23,609 nucleotides of DNA from RGIG1840 sp964626795 (GCA_964626795.1 CAZVIQ010000009.1:1-23609), one strand, 5' to 3'; numbered from the stretch's first letter, positions 7,658 through 15,579 are shown. Numbers and translations: made by a program. The notes: a model not told the origin generated them from the sequence alone.

Positions 7658-9334
7658 CTATTGTATTGCTGTATATAATCCAAACATTGGAATTAATATT
7701 GCAAGTATTATAACACCAACTATAACTGCTAGTAAAGCAATCATAATAGGTTCTACAAAACTTTTAATAGTATTTGCAATAGCTTTCTGCTCTTTCTGAT
7801 AATATTCTGATACTTTTTCAAGCATTGTTGACAGTTCACCAGTGCTTTCACCTGTTATAATCATATAATAAGCTAGTGATGGTACTGCCCAGTTATTTTT
7901 AAATGAATCACTCATTCTTTCACCTTTTAGCAGATTGGAAATAGTATTATACATTAACGTTTTATAAATTTCGTTACTCGTTATCTTACTTAATATTTCA
8001 ATGGAATCTGTAAGTAAAATATTATTTTTATTAAGTGCTGCAAAAGTTTTAGAAAATAAGTTTATTTCTTTATATATTATCATTTTTCCTATAACAGGTA
8101 TATGCATAAAGAAAAATTGCATTGATGTCCTAAACGCCTTTATATTTTTATAAGTAACATAATAAATTATTATACTTCCTACAATAAAAAGTAATATCCA
8201 AAAATACTGAAGTTGTATAAATTGTGAAATATTAATTACCGATTGAGTAAGTGAATTTAACTCTATATTAGAAGAGCTATATACATCTACAAACTGAGGA
8301 ATAATATAAATCATTATAAAAGTTATTACTACGAGCGAAAATACAAATATTATAGATGGGTAAGTCATCGCACCAACTAAAGCTTTTTTAGTATCTTCAA
8401 GATCATTATAATAATTTGCCATATCATCAAGTGTTCCTTCAATATCTCCAATCATTTCAGCAGCTTTAATCATATTTACTAAAAGCCCTGGAAAAACATT
8501 GTTTTGCTTCTTTAATGCATCACTGAAGCTTTCGCCCATCGTTAATTCATATACGATTGAATCATATATTTTCTTATATTTACGTTTTTTATTTTGACTT
8601 GCCAGTATTTTAACAGAATCAGTAAGTGGGATTCCACTTTTAATATAAGTTGATAGCTGTGTTAACCAGAATATTAAATCCTTAGTTCTCATTTTAGTTG
8701 TAAAATATTGACTTTCACCATGAAGGAAATCAATCATTTGACTGGTTTTAATCTCATATATTTCATATCCTTCATCAATTAAGTATGAATATGTGTCTAA
8801 TTTGGATAAAGCACTGAAATAACCTTTTACAAGTTTACCATCTTGATTTCTAACTAAATACTGATAGGTATGCTTTTTATCAGATCTTTGAGCATCTGTA
8901 CTGCTTTTATCTATTTGTAAAACTTTAAGTTCTTTTGCTATTTTTTCTCTGCGTTCTTTCACTACTGAGAGATTATCATATTTATTTTGAATATACGTTT
9001 TAATTTTAGAAGGTGCTTTTTCTGTCTTTTCTTTTGCTTCATTGGAATATATATTTACTTTTTTTACTGCACCTGAAGCTATATTTGCAATAAAATTAAA
9101 AATTATTTTAGGAACTAAAAAAACAATATCTAACACTAATTTAAATCCTTTAAAAATATTCTTACTTAAAATTCTAATTTCAAAAATAAGTCCTTTAAAA
9201 AAATAAGTATATAAAAATTTTGATATTGTACTTATCCCCATACCGATATAAGTAAAGAATCCAATAAAAAAAGTAAAAAATTTATCGAATATATTAAATA
9301 AACCTTTATTTGATTTTTTTCCTTCATTATTCAT
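7658..9334 (-). CDS. pilC: PilC/GspF-type platform protein with long N-terminal extension
   Basis: The protein is the polytopic inner-membrane platform of a type IV pilus, type II secretion or competence pseudopilus. Residues about 155-558 are the standard protein: an N-terminal YLVRNQDGKLVKGYFSA segment, then two F domains with AAEMIGDIEGTLDDMANYY (291-309) and GESTGELSTMLEKVSEYY (495-512), each followed by membrane helices; the C-terminus ends ILAILIPMFGLYTAIQ. The usual length is about 350-400 residues, so about 150 residues are extra. The extension has long Phe/Ile-rich amphipathic or membrane-associated stretches (about 12-85) and then a highly charged linker (90-150). pilD follows directly. 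The secretion ATPase (PilB/ComGA) is not in the window. The ATG has GAGGGAG about 11 bases upstream. Confidence 0.93.
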   Translation of the reverse strand: MNNEGKKSNKGLFNIFDKFFTFFIGFFTYIGMGISTISKFLYTYFFKGLIFEIRILSKNIFKGFKLVLDIVFLVPKIIFNFIANIASGAVKKVNIYSNEAKEKTEKAPSKIKTYIQNKYDNLSVVKERREKIAKELKVLQIDKSSTDAQRSDKKHTYQYLVRNQDGKLVKGYFSALSKLDTYSYLIDEGYEIYEIKTSQMIDFLHGESQYFTTKMRTKDLIFWLTQLSTYIKSGIPLTDSVKILASQNKKRKYKKIYDSIVYELTMGESFSDALKKQNNVFPGLLVNMIKAAEMIGDIEGTLDDMANYYNDLEDTKKALVGAMTYPSIIFVFSLVVITFIMIYIIPQFVDVYSSSNIELNSLTQSVINISQFIQLQYFWILLFIVGSIIIYYVTYKNIKAFRTSMQFFFMHIPVIGKMIIYKEINLFSKTFAALNKNNILLTDSIEILSKITSNEIYKTLMYNTISNLLKGERMSDSFKNNWAVPSLAYYMIITGESTGELSTMLEKVSEYYQKEQKAIANTIKSFVEPIMIALLAVIVGVIILAILIPMFGLYTAIQ

Positions 9335-9366
9335 ATTATATAGTACTCCCTCTTATTCTCTATAAA

Positions 9367-9375
9367 ATTATAACA
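9367..9375 (-). promoter_or_regulatory. extended -10 promoter element for pilC-pilD
   Basis: On the minus strand TGTTATAAT forms an extended -10 element about 32 bases upstream of the pilC start. The -35 region is AT-rich and poorly matched, which is tolerated when the extended TGn motif is present. Confidence 0.55.
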
Positions 9376-9449
9376 TAACAATTTAAAATATAAAATACTT
9401 TTAACACAAAAACTTTATTTTAATAAAATATTATAGGTAGGTGTTTATA

Positions 9450-9728
9450 ATGAATCAAGGTTCTTCATTATTTTCTATTTTCAAAGGTGCCAGTTTATCA
9501 AAAATTTTAAGTGGAACAAATAAGACACTTGGAATTGTTAAACAGGTAGTTCCAATTTACAATGAGGTTAAACCAATGATCTCAAATGCCAAAACTTTTA
9601 TAAGTGCTTACAATGAAGGTAAAAAGCCTGAAGAAATAATTAAAAAGATTGTTACGGGTAGACCTTTAACCAAAAAACAACCTTTAAAAGATGTATCAAT
9701 TAATAATAATTTAACTTTTTTTCAGTAA
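9450..9728 (+). CDS. YqfQ/VrrA-like small protein
   Basis: The 92-residue protein resembles the YqfQ (VrrA) family of Bacillota, whose function is not established. The shared feature is the central stretch ILSGTNKTLGIVKQVVPIYN followed by EVKPMISNAKTFISAYNE, a helical repeat of 'v...P......P.....' spacing. A Ser/Gly-rich N-terminus precedes it and a basic tail follows. The ATG at 9450 follows AGGTG by six bases; the GTG at 9441 is part of that site. There is no membrane helix or signal peptide. It is a single-gene unit divergent from pilC and ends before a bidirectional terminator shared with enolase. Family assignment rests on a short segment, so it is tentative. Confidence 0.6.
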   Translation: MNQGSSLFSIFKGASLSKILSGTNKTLGIVKQVVPIYNEVKPMISNAKTFISAYNEGKKPEEIIKKIVTGRPLTKKQPLKDVSINNNLTFFQ

Positions 9729-9764
9729 AAATTTTTAATTATAATTAATTAATTTTTTACATGT

Positions 9765-9795
9765 AAAACGGAACTCATTTATATGTTCCGTTTTT
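9765..9795. terminator. bidirectional Rho-independent terminator
   Basis: AAAACGGAAC (9765-9774) pairs perfectly with GTTCCGTTTT (9785-9794) around a ten-base loop. The A-run before and T-run after make it work in both directions, ending the YqfQ-like gene on one strand and eno on the other. Confidence 0.9.
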
Positions 9796-9799
9796 AATA

Positions 9800-11035
9800 T
9801 TAGTTTTTATTAATTTCTTCTTCGATTTTTAATAATCTATTATACTTGCATATTCTTTCACCTCTGCAAACAGAACCTGTTTTAATAAAAGGTGTATTAA
9901 GTGCAACTGCAGCATCTGCTATAAATGTATCAGTGGTTTCACCACTTCTATGACTCATTATACAGATATATTTATTTTGTTTAGCAAGAGCAATAGTTTC
10001 AAGCATTTCATAGAAAGTTCCAATTTGATTTGGCTTAATTAATATAGCATTACATAGCTTGTTATTTATACCATGCTCAAGTAATTTTTTATTTGTAACA
10101 AAAAGGTCATCACCTACAATGCTTATTTCTTTACCAAGATTTTCAGTTATTTGTCTAAATCCTTCATAATCATTTTCGTCAAAGGGATCTTCTATACTTA
10201 TTATTGGGTATTCTTTACATAATTCAATATAATAATTTAAAAGGTCTTCTCGAGTCATGTTTTTTTTATCAATATTATAGGTGTCGGTTTTTTCATTATA
10301 GAACGAACTAGCTGCGACATCAAGTGCTAAAAATACATTCTTACCTGGAATATATCCTGCAGCATTTATTGCTTTTATTATATAGCTTAATGCTGCTTTG
10401 TTATTTTCAAGATCAGGAGCAAAACCTCCCTCATCACCCACAGAGACAACCAAATCTTTTTCTAAAAGAATGTCTTTAAGTGCTTGAAATATTTCTGAAG
10501 CAGCTTTTATTGATTCTTTAAACTTAGGAAATTTAGGTACAATCATAAATTCCTGAATATCTAGATTATTTGGTGCGTGTTTACCACCATTAACAATATT
10601 AATCATTGGATATGGTAATGAAAGATCTCTTTTATTTAAATACTTATATAGCTCTTCCTTACTTTCAATTGCGGCTGCTTTTAAAGCTGCAATACTTACA
10701 CCTAAAATAGCATTAGCACCTAAATTGCTCTTGTTTTCAGTACCATCCAGCTTTAATAAAGTTTCATCAAGTATTTTTTGATTATTAACTTCAAGTCCAA
10801 TTACAGCTTTACTAATAATATCATTTACATTGCTTACAGCTTTAAGTACTCCTTTTCCTCCGTATCTTTCATCATTATCTCGAAGCTCAAGTGCTTCTTT
10901 TTTTCCAGTAGAGGCTCCACTTGGAACTCCAAATATTCCTTTAGCGCCACTTTCAGTTACTACTTCAACTTCAACAGTTGGCATTCCTCTGGAATCTAAT
11001 ATCTCTCTTCCTTTTACATTTGTTATCTTACTCAT
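9800..11035 (-). CDS. eno: enolase
   Basis: Enolase converts 2-phosphoglycerate to phosphoenolpyruvate in glycolysis. Diagnostic segments are GREILDSRGMPTVEVEV, VPSGASTGKKEALELRD (substrate loop), SVGDEGGFAP with Glu202, the metal ligands in LALDVAASSF (Asp239), IEDPFDEND (Glu282) and GDDLFV (Asp309), the catalytic Lys334 in LIKPNQIGT, SHRSGETTD, and CRGERICKYNRLLKIEEE. At 411 residues it is slightly shorter than the usual ~430, and the usual Ala/Arg-Ser near 'G..aRseR' reads GSVCRGER here. The start follows GGTGATAAA. It is a single-gene unit with its own promoter and terminator, not linked to other glycolytic genes in this window. Confidence 0.97.
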   Translation of the reverse strand: MSKITNVKGREILDSRGMPTVEVEVVTESGAKGIFGVPSGASTGKKEALELRDNDERYGGKGVLKAVSNVNDIISKAVIGLEVNNQKILDETLLKLDGTENKSNLGANAILGVSIAALKAAAIESKEELYKYLNKRDLSLPYPMINIVNGGKHAPNNLDIQEFMIVPKFPKFKESIKAASEIFQALKDILLEKDLVVSVGDEGGFAPDLENNKAALSYIIKAINAAGYIPGKNVFLALDVAASSFYNEKTDTYNIDKKNMTREDLLNYYIELCKEYPIISIEDPFDENDYEGFRQITENLGKEISIVGDDLFVTNKKLLEHGINNKLCNAILIKPNQIGTFYEMLETIALAKQNKYICIMSHRSGETTDTFIADAAVALNTPFIKTGSVCRGERICKYNRLLKIEEEINKN

Positions 11036-11052
11036 TTTATCACCTATTATAT

Positions 11053-11080
11053 ATTATAAAGCAAAAAGAAATAAATTCAA
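11053..11080 (-). promoter_or_regulatory. eno: eno promoter
   Basis: On the minus strand TTGAAT (11075-11080) and TATAAT (11053-11058) are 16 bases apart, just upstream of the eno ribosome binding site. The region also holds the divergent promoter at 11086-11114. Confidence 0.7.
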
Positions 11081-11085
11081 ACATA

Positions 11086-11114
11086 TTGTTAATGTTTTAT
11101 TAAAATGATATACT
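11086..11114 (+). promoter_or_regulatory. promoter of the small membrane protein-FemAB operon
   Basis: TTGTTA (11086-11091) and TATACT (11109-11114) have a 17-base spacer and end 17 bases before the start codon at 11132. This is back-to-back with the eno promoter. Confidence 0.65.
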
Positions 11115-11131
11115 ATCTTTGGTGAAAAAAG

Positions 11132-11488
11132 ATGACAAAGTATGAAAAAAAGGGTTTAATCATAGGAATACTAACACTTTTAATATGTATTATATTTTCT
11201 ATCTTTTTTGCATTTTATTTACTTATTCCTAAAGATAAGATAAATAAAAGTATTAAAAATTATTATATTGACAGCTTTATTTTTTACTATCTTGATAATG
11301 AAGATGAAACTGTTACGTTAGATGATCTTATAAAAAAAGGATATGCTAAAAAACACGAAGAACTTACAAAAAATTCTTGTGACTATAAAACATCATATAT
11401 TAATAAAAAAAATAAAATAATAACTTTAAATTTAAAATGTAAAATTTATACTAAAGAATATAAAATAGTATTTACGGAGGAAAAATGA
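11132..11488 (+). CDS. small single-span membrane protein, pilin-like C-terminal segment
   Basis: The 118-residue protein has one N-terminal membrane helix (about residues 8-33) and then a short outside domain. That domain carries TVTLDDLIKKGYAKKHEEL, very close to VTVDDLVRYGYIEADEK in the pilin at 14411-15106 and to VTLKELYKNKYIEKEI at 1962-2267. It has no GFTLxE leader, so it should not be a canonical prepilin. Two Cys (in NSCDYK and LKCKIY) could form a disulfide. TTTGGTG lies before the ATG. Its stop overlaps the start of the FemAB-like gene by four bases (ATGA), so the two products are probably coupled and may act together at the cell surface. Function is unknown. Confidence 0.7.
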   Translation: MTKYEKKGLIIGILTLLICIIFSIFFAFYLLIPKDKINKSIKNYYIDSFIFYYLDNEDETVTLDDLIKKGYAKKHEELTKNSCDYKTSYINKKNKIITLNLKCKIYTKEYKIVFTEEK

Positions 11489-12735
11489 CAATAAAGGAAA
11501 TTTCTAAAGAAACATTTGATTATTTTGCTAAAAGTCATCTTTTAGCAAATCAGTATCAGACTTCTAATTATGCAGAAGTTAAAAGAAAACTTAATTATGA
11601 AGTTATTTATATAGGAGCTTATAAAAACAATGAACTAATTGGGTCATCTATGATTTTATCTAAACTTATTGCGCCTACTATAAAATACGGTTATGCTCCA
11701 AGAGGATTTTTAGTAGATTACTACAATAAAGAAGTGTTTACTGAATTTACTAAAGCATTAAAATCTTATTTTTTACTTAAAAATTATGCATTTATTAAAC
11801 TAGATCCTGAGATTATACTTTCAACAGTTAATAAAGACACTAAAACTAAAGAAATAAATGCTGCTAATGAAAATTTAATTGGGTTTTTAAGTACTTTAGG
11901 GTATAAAAAATTAAAATCAACTTTATATTTTGACTCAATGATGCCTATTTACAATCCAGTTTTAAGTCTTACTAATTTTAATTTACTTAATATGTCTGAA
12001 AAAGATATTATAAATATTAGAAAATCTGATAATCTTGGTTTGAGTTTCAGAGTTGGTGAAGAAAAAGATATTAAAGAATTCTATGAATTTATAAAAGATA
12101 AGAAAAACCGTACATCAGCATATTATGAAGAATATTACAGATCTTTTAAAAAAGATGATGCAATGGATTTAGTTCTTATTGAACTTGATTATACAATATA
12201 TTTAAAACTGCTTCAGGAAGCATATAAAATCGAAGAAGATAATAATATTATTCTTAATAACAGATTTATTGAAAATCATAATGATGTAGATTTATTAAAT
12301 GAAAAGATGGAATCAGATAAAAATCTAAGTAGTATTAAAAATGAGATTATCGCGATTACTAAAGTTGTAAAAGATAATAAAAAATATATTATTGCAGGTG
12401 CTTTCATAACAAAGTTTAATAATAGAATAAGTATTGTAATAAATGGTCATGATAAAAATTATCCTTTACTTAATAGTAAACTGTATTTATTTTATAATAT
12501 TATAATGCATTATAAAGCACTTGGTTATGAATATCTTGATATGAATGGTATTACTGCTGACTTTAATGAAAACAACCCATATAAGTCTTTAAATGACTTT
12601 AAACTTAAATTTAAACCTACTATTTATGAATATATAGGAGAATTTGATTTAGTAATAAATCCTGCATTCTATCAAATGCTTTGGAGTACAGGAAAATTAA
12701 ATAAAGAATTTCAAAAAGAAAGAGTCTCAAATTAG
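11485..12735 (+). CDS. FemAB/FemX-family aminoacyltransferase
   Basis: FemAB proteins transfer amino acids from aminoacyl-tRNA to the peptidoglycan stem peptide, building interpeptide bridges. The 416-residue length is typical. Visible family features are the N-terminal HLLANQYQTSNYAEVKRKL, the segment IKYGYAPRGFLVDYYN, IKLDPEI, a central helical insertion (about 235-280) like the coiled-coil arm of FemA, AGAFITKFNNRISIVINGHD, and a C-terminal GYEYLDMNGITADFN leading into NDFKLKFKPTIYEYIGEFDL. The fold is two GNAT-like domains. The gene overlaps the upstream small membrane protein gene by four bases and ends in a terminator hairpin. The amino acid added, and whether it is first or later in the bridge, cannot be decided here. 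Confidence 0.9.
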   Translation: MTIKEISKETFDYFAKSHLLANQYQTSNYAEVKRKLNYEVIYIGAYKNNELIGSSMILSKLIAPTIKYGYAPRGFLVDYYNKEVFTEFTKALKSYFLLKNYAFIKLDPEIILSTVNKDTKTKEINAANENLIGFLSTLGYKKLKSTLYFDSMMPIYNPVLSLTNFNLLNMSEKDIINIRKSDNLGLSFRVGEEKDIKEFYEFIKDKKNRTSAYYEEYYRSFKKDDAMDLVLIELDYTIYLKLLQEAYKIEEDNNIILNNRFIENHNDVDLLNEKMESDKNLSSIKNEIIAITKVVKDNKKYIIAGAFITKFNNRISIVINGHDKNYPLLNSKLYLFYNIIMHYKALGYEYLDMNGITADFNENNPYKSLNDFKLKFKPTIYEYIGEFDLVINPAFYQMLWSTGKLNKEFQKERVSN

Positions 12736-12745
12736 ACTCTTTTTA
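12719..12745. terminator. bidirectional terminator between FemAB-like gene and spoVIF
   Basis: AAAGAGTCT (12719-12727) pairs with AGACTCTTT (12734-12742) around a six-base loop. A T-run follows on the plus strand and CTTTTT follows on the minus strand. The stop codon of the FemAB-like gene lies inside the hairpin. Confidence 0.85.
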
Positions 12746-12979
12746 AATGTATTTATCCATATCTTTAGGAACTTTATCTTCTTTAATCATTCCTATTATT
12801 TTATCTTCTTTTTCTTTACTGACATCTTTGCCAGTTATAGTACTTATTTCTTTAATAATGCTTCTAAGTACCCTTTCATCTTTAAAATTACCTTCTTGAA
12901 GCTTTCTTGCAAGAGAAATAATTGTATCTTTATTTACTTTTGTTTTCTGTTCAATCTTATCAAAAAAAGAGTCATTCAT
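12743..12979 (-). CDS. SpoVIF-like sporulation protein
   Basis: The 78-residue protein matches the stage VI sporulation protein F family along its length: FFDKIEQKTKVNKDTIISLA, then LQEGNFKDERVLRSIIKEIS, then GKDVSKEKEDKIIGMI. In Bacillus, SpoVIF is a coat-assembly protein made in the mother cell. The ATG at 12979 follows AGGTG by six bases; the GTG at 12988 is within that site. The protein is small, charged, helical and soluble. It follows der by about 45 bases. Because relatives of this family also occur in bacteria not known to sporulate, its presence alone does not prove spore formation. A CATATAATA sequence upstream fits a late mother-cell sigma -10 only loosely. Confidence 0.75.
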   Translation of the reverse strand: MNDSFFDKIEQKTKVNKDTIISLARKLQEGNFKDERVLRSIIKEISTITGKDVSKEKEDKIIGMIKEDKVPKDMDKYI

Positions 12980-13023
12980 ATCATTCACCTAATTTATTAT
13001 ATGAATTGCTCTTTACTTGGGTA

Positions 13024-14337
13024 CTATAACTCACTTTTATTTTTGAATTCTAGTAATATAGGAGTACCTGTAAAATCAATATTTTCTCTTATTTTATTTT
13101 CTAGATATCTTTTATATGAAAAGTGAACCAATCCTTTTGAATTTACCTCTATATCAAATCTTGGTGGTTTAATACTCTTTTGATAAACAAAATATATTTT
13201 TAGTCTTTTAGCTCTAAATGATGGAGGTGGGGTTTCTAGATAAGCATCTCTTATTATGTCATTTATTATATTCGTTTTAACTTCTTTAGTTGCATTTTCA
13301 TAAGCCTTTAATACTTCTGGCATAAGTGTATGTATTCTTTTTTTAGTTTTAGCACTTAAAAATACTATTGGAGACCAAGGCATAAATTGAAAATTATTTC
13401 TAATTTCTTTTGTCATATTTTTTATTGCATCTTCTTTATTTTCTATTAAATCCCATTTATTTACTACAATTATTGTAGCTTTTCCGCTTTCTAATGCATA
13501 TGAGGCAATATGTTTATCGTGTTCTACAATTCCTTCGCTTCCATCAATAAGTAATAAACACACATCACTTCTATCTATTGCTTTCATACTTCTTATTAAA
13601 CTATATTTTTCTACAGATTCATATATCTTGCCTTTTTTTCTAAGACCTGCAGTATCTATTAGTATGTATTCTTCATTATTATATTTGAAATTAGTATCAA
13701 CGGCATCTCTTGTAGTCCCGGCAACTTCACTAACTATAACTCTATTTTCATTTAAAAGTGCATTTACAAGACTACTCTTTCCTACGTTAGGTCTTCCAAT
13801 TACAGAAAATTTTAGTTTACTCTCATCTTCATCAATTAGATTTTCGTTAAATTCTTTTGTCACAGTATCAAGTAAATCAGAAATACCTATTCCATGTTCA
13901 CCAGATACTTCTATATAATCATTAAAACCTAAAGAATAAAATTCATAAATATTATCCATTGTTAATTTATTATCTATTTTATTAATTGCGACCACTACTT
14001 TTTTACCGCTTTTTTTAAGAAGATCTCTTATTAAAAGATCACTGTTTGTAAGTCCGGTTTTCCCATCCACTACAAAAACAATTACATCGCTTTCATCAAT
14101 TGCAACTTCTGCTTGCATTTTAATTTCATCAGTAAATTCATCATTATTTAAATCTATTCCACCAGTATCTATAAGATAAAAACTTTTATCTTCATAAACA
14201 GCACTAGCATAAATTCTATCTCTTGTTACACCTGGCACGTCTTCTATTATAGACACCTTTTTACCTACTATTCTATTGAATATGGTACTTTTACCAGTGT
14301 TAGGTTTTCCTACAAGACAAACAGTATATTTTTTCAT
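13024..14337 (-). CDS. der: ribosome assembly GTPase Der (EngA)
   Basis: Der is an essential GTPase for maturation of the 50S ribosomal subunit and is recognised by two tandem GTPase domains plus a KH-like C-terminal domain. Domain 1 has GKPNTGKST (10-18), DTGG (57-60) and NKID (119-122). Domain 2 has GRPNVGKSS (181-189), DTAGLRKKGK (228-237) and NKWD (293-296). The KH-like domain (about 350-437) includes PPSFRAKRLKIYFVYQ and DFTGTPILLEF. Length (437) is normal. The first P-loop has Thr where most Der proteins have Val, a minor change. AAGGAAG precedes the ATG. It follows the pilin-gene terminator and has its own extended -10 promoter. Confidence 0.97.
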   Translation of the reverse strand: MKKYTVCLVGKPNTGKSTIFNRIVGKKVSIIEDVPGVTRDRIYASAVYEDKSFYLIDTGGIDLNNDEFTDEIKMQAEVAIDESDVIVFVVDGKTGLTNSDLLIRDLLKKSGKKVVVAINKIDNKLTMDNIYEFYSLGFNDYIEVSGEHGIGISDLLDTVTKEFNENLIDEDESKLKFSVIGRPNVGKSSLVNALLNENRVIVSEVAGTTRDAVDTNFKYNNEEYILIDTAGLRKKGKIYESVEKYSLIRSMKAIDRSDVCLLLIDGSEGIVEHDKHIASYALESGKATIIVVNKWDLIENKEDAIKNMTKEIRNNFQFMPWSPIVFLSAKTKKRIHTLMPEVLKAYENATKEVKTNIINDIIRDAYLETPPPSFRAKRLKIYFVYQKSIKPPRFDIEVNSKGLVHFSYKRYLENKIRENIDFTGTPILLEFKNKSEL

Positions 14338-14358
14338 AACTTCTTCCTTCCGAAGAAC

Positions 14359-14367
14359 ATTATAACA
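14359..14367 (-). promoter_or_regulatory. der: extended -10 promoter element for der
   Basis: On the minus strand TGTTATAAT lies about 21 bases upstream of the der start and just after the pilin-operon terminator. No good -35 hexamer is visible, as at pilC. Confidence 0.6.
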
Positions 14368-14383
14368 AAGATTTACTTATTTT

Positions 14384-14412
14384 AAAAGAAAAATAGAATT
14401 TTCATTCTATTT
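14384..14412 (-). terminator. terminator of the pilin operon
   Basis: On the minus strand AAATAGAAT (14412-14404) pairs with ATTCTATTT (14399-14391) around a four-base loop, followed by TTCTTTT. The hairpin begins inside the stop codon of the pilin gene. Confidence 0.8.
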
Positions 14413-15106
14413 AAATGTTATCTTCTGTTATCATTTTAACGTAGTATTTACTTTCACCACTTAAGTATTCTATACCTAATATCCTCCAGTAATTGTTACT
14501 GTAATATAACCAGTTGTTAGGATTATCTCCAACAAAGTAACAGTAAGTTGAGCCTTCTGTTAATGTTACTGAATCATTTTCAAGAGTACAAGAGCATTCA
14601 TTTCCCTCATTATTTACTCCTTTTGTAACTTGTAGTTTCAAGCATACAGTTTGTAAAATATTATCTACTTCTATTTCAGTTGATTTTTCATCCCAGTAAG
14701 ACATAAATCTATTATTTTTTCTAATTAATAAAACTGACATATTATTTAATATTTCCTTGTTTTCCGGATTAACAACACATCCGTAATCATAATTTGTTTC
14801 TGCAGAGCATTTTTCAGTTCCAGCTTTTTCGTCTGCTTCTATATATCCATATCTTACAAGGTCATCTACTGTTACTAATAATTCCCCATTTGGATCTAAA
14901 TCAAATAAAGCGTTGTTATCTTTTGCATACTGTTCGGCTGCTACAAGAATAAGGTCTTTTTTAGATTCATATAGTCTTTTACCTATTCTTTTATTTATTA
15001 GCGCTATACTTGGAATAGCAATTAACATTATCAAACTTATAAGTGCTATAACTACCAATATTTCTGCTAAAGTAAACCCAATTTTCTTTTTTAAAACTTT
15101 TTTCAT
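14411..15106 (-). CDS. type IV pilin-like protein, possibly C-terminally short
   Basis: The N-terminus has a class III prepilin signal: KKKIGFTLAEILVV, with cleavage expected after Gly10 and Glu at +5, followed by a hydrophobic helix to about residue 37. The helix is followed by LYESKKDLILVAAEQYAKDN and VTVDDLVRYGYIEADE, shared with the neighbouring pilin and the two small membrane proteins. Several Cys (EKC, YGC, TVC, ECSC, YCY) suggest disulfides. A distal segment, NWLYYSNNYWRILGIEYLSG, resembles the 'WR(I/V)' domain found at the end of larger Bacillota prepilins. The protein ends soon after, at KMITEDNI, with the terminator overlapping the stop, so that last domain may be incomplete. AAAAAGGAG precedes the ATG. 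It is co-transcribed with the pilin upstream. Confidence 0.88.
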   Translation of the reverse strand: MKKVLKKKIGFTLAEILVVIALISLIMLIAIPSIALINKRIGKRLYESKKDLILVAAEQYAKDNNALFDLDPNGELLVTVDDLVRYGYIEADEKAGTEKCSAETNYDYGCVVNPENKEILNNMSVLLIRKNNRFMSYWDEKSTEIEVDNILQTVCLKLQVTKGVNNEGNECSCTLENDSVTLTEGSTYCYFVGDNPNNWLYYSNNYWRILGIEYLSGESKYYVKMITEDNI

Positions 15107-15133
15107 AATTTATTCTCCTTTTTAAATCCTCAT

Positions 15134-15556
15134 TTACCAATTAGAAGAAGCTTCAAATGTTTTCTTTTTGTATGTTATATTTATTTGTACTTCATTTAAA
15201 ATTTCTTTATTTATAGGATTTATTATACATCCTTCACTATATTCATTTGTACAATTTTCATCATCTTTTTTTATGTCAGGTTTTATATAATTTTGTGTTA
15301 TCAATACTCCAACAGATATATTACATCCAGGACTTCCTGTTTCAGTACAACTTGAATATATGTTTTTCGAATCCTGAGCATATAACTCTGCAGCAGATAA
15401 GATAAGTTCTTTTTTTGTCTCAAATAATCTTTCGTTCACTTTTTTATTAATCGTTGCTATACTTGGAACCGCGACTGCGACAATCAATCCGATTATTGTT
15501 ATAGCAGCAAGTATCTCTACAAGTGTAAAAGCACTATTGCCCAGCCTTTTATACAT
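15134..15556 (-). CDS. type IV pilin-like protein
   Basis: The 140-residue protein begins with the prepilin motif NSAFTLVEILAAI: Ala9 at -1 in place of the usual Gly, Phe10 at +1, Glu14 at +5, and then a hydrophobic helix to about residue 33. Next come LFETKKELILSAAELYAQDS, parallel to the second pilin, then two Cys in SSCTETGSPGC, ITQNYIKPDI, and the Cys pair of ENCTNEYSEGC, followed by IINPINKEILNEV. The paralogue has VVNPENKEILNNM at the same place, so the two genes are a tandem duplication. AGGAGG precedes the ATG by six bases. It is first in a two-gene operon with its own promoter. It is likely a minor or major pseudopilin processed by PilD. Confidence 0.9.
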   Translation of the reverse strand: MYKRLGNSAFTLVEILAAITIIGLIVAVAVPSIATINKKVNERLFETKKELILSAAELYAQDSKNIYSSCTETGSPGCNISVGVLITQNYIKPDIKKDDENCTNEYSEGCIINPINKEILNEVQINITYKKKTFEASSNW

Positions 15557-15579
15557 CTTTAGCCTCCTACTATGTTTTC

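Noticed and set aside
9800..11035. Enolase as pseudogene because it is shorter than usual and has GSVCRGER
   Set aside because: All metal ligands and catalytic residues are visible and the ends are intact; the differences look like lineage variation.
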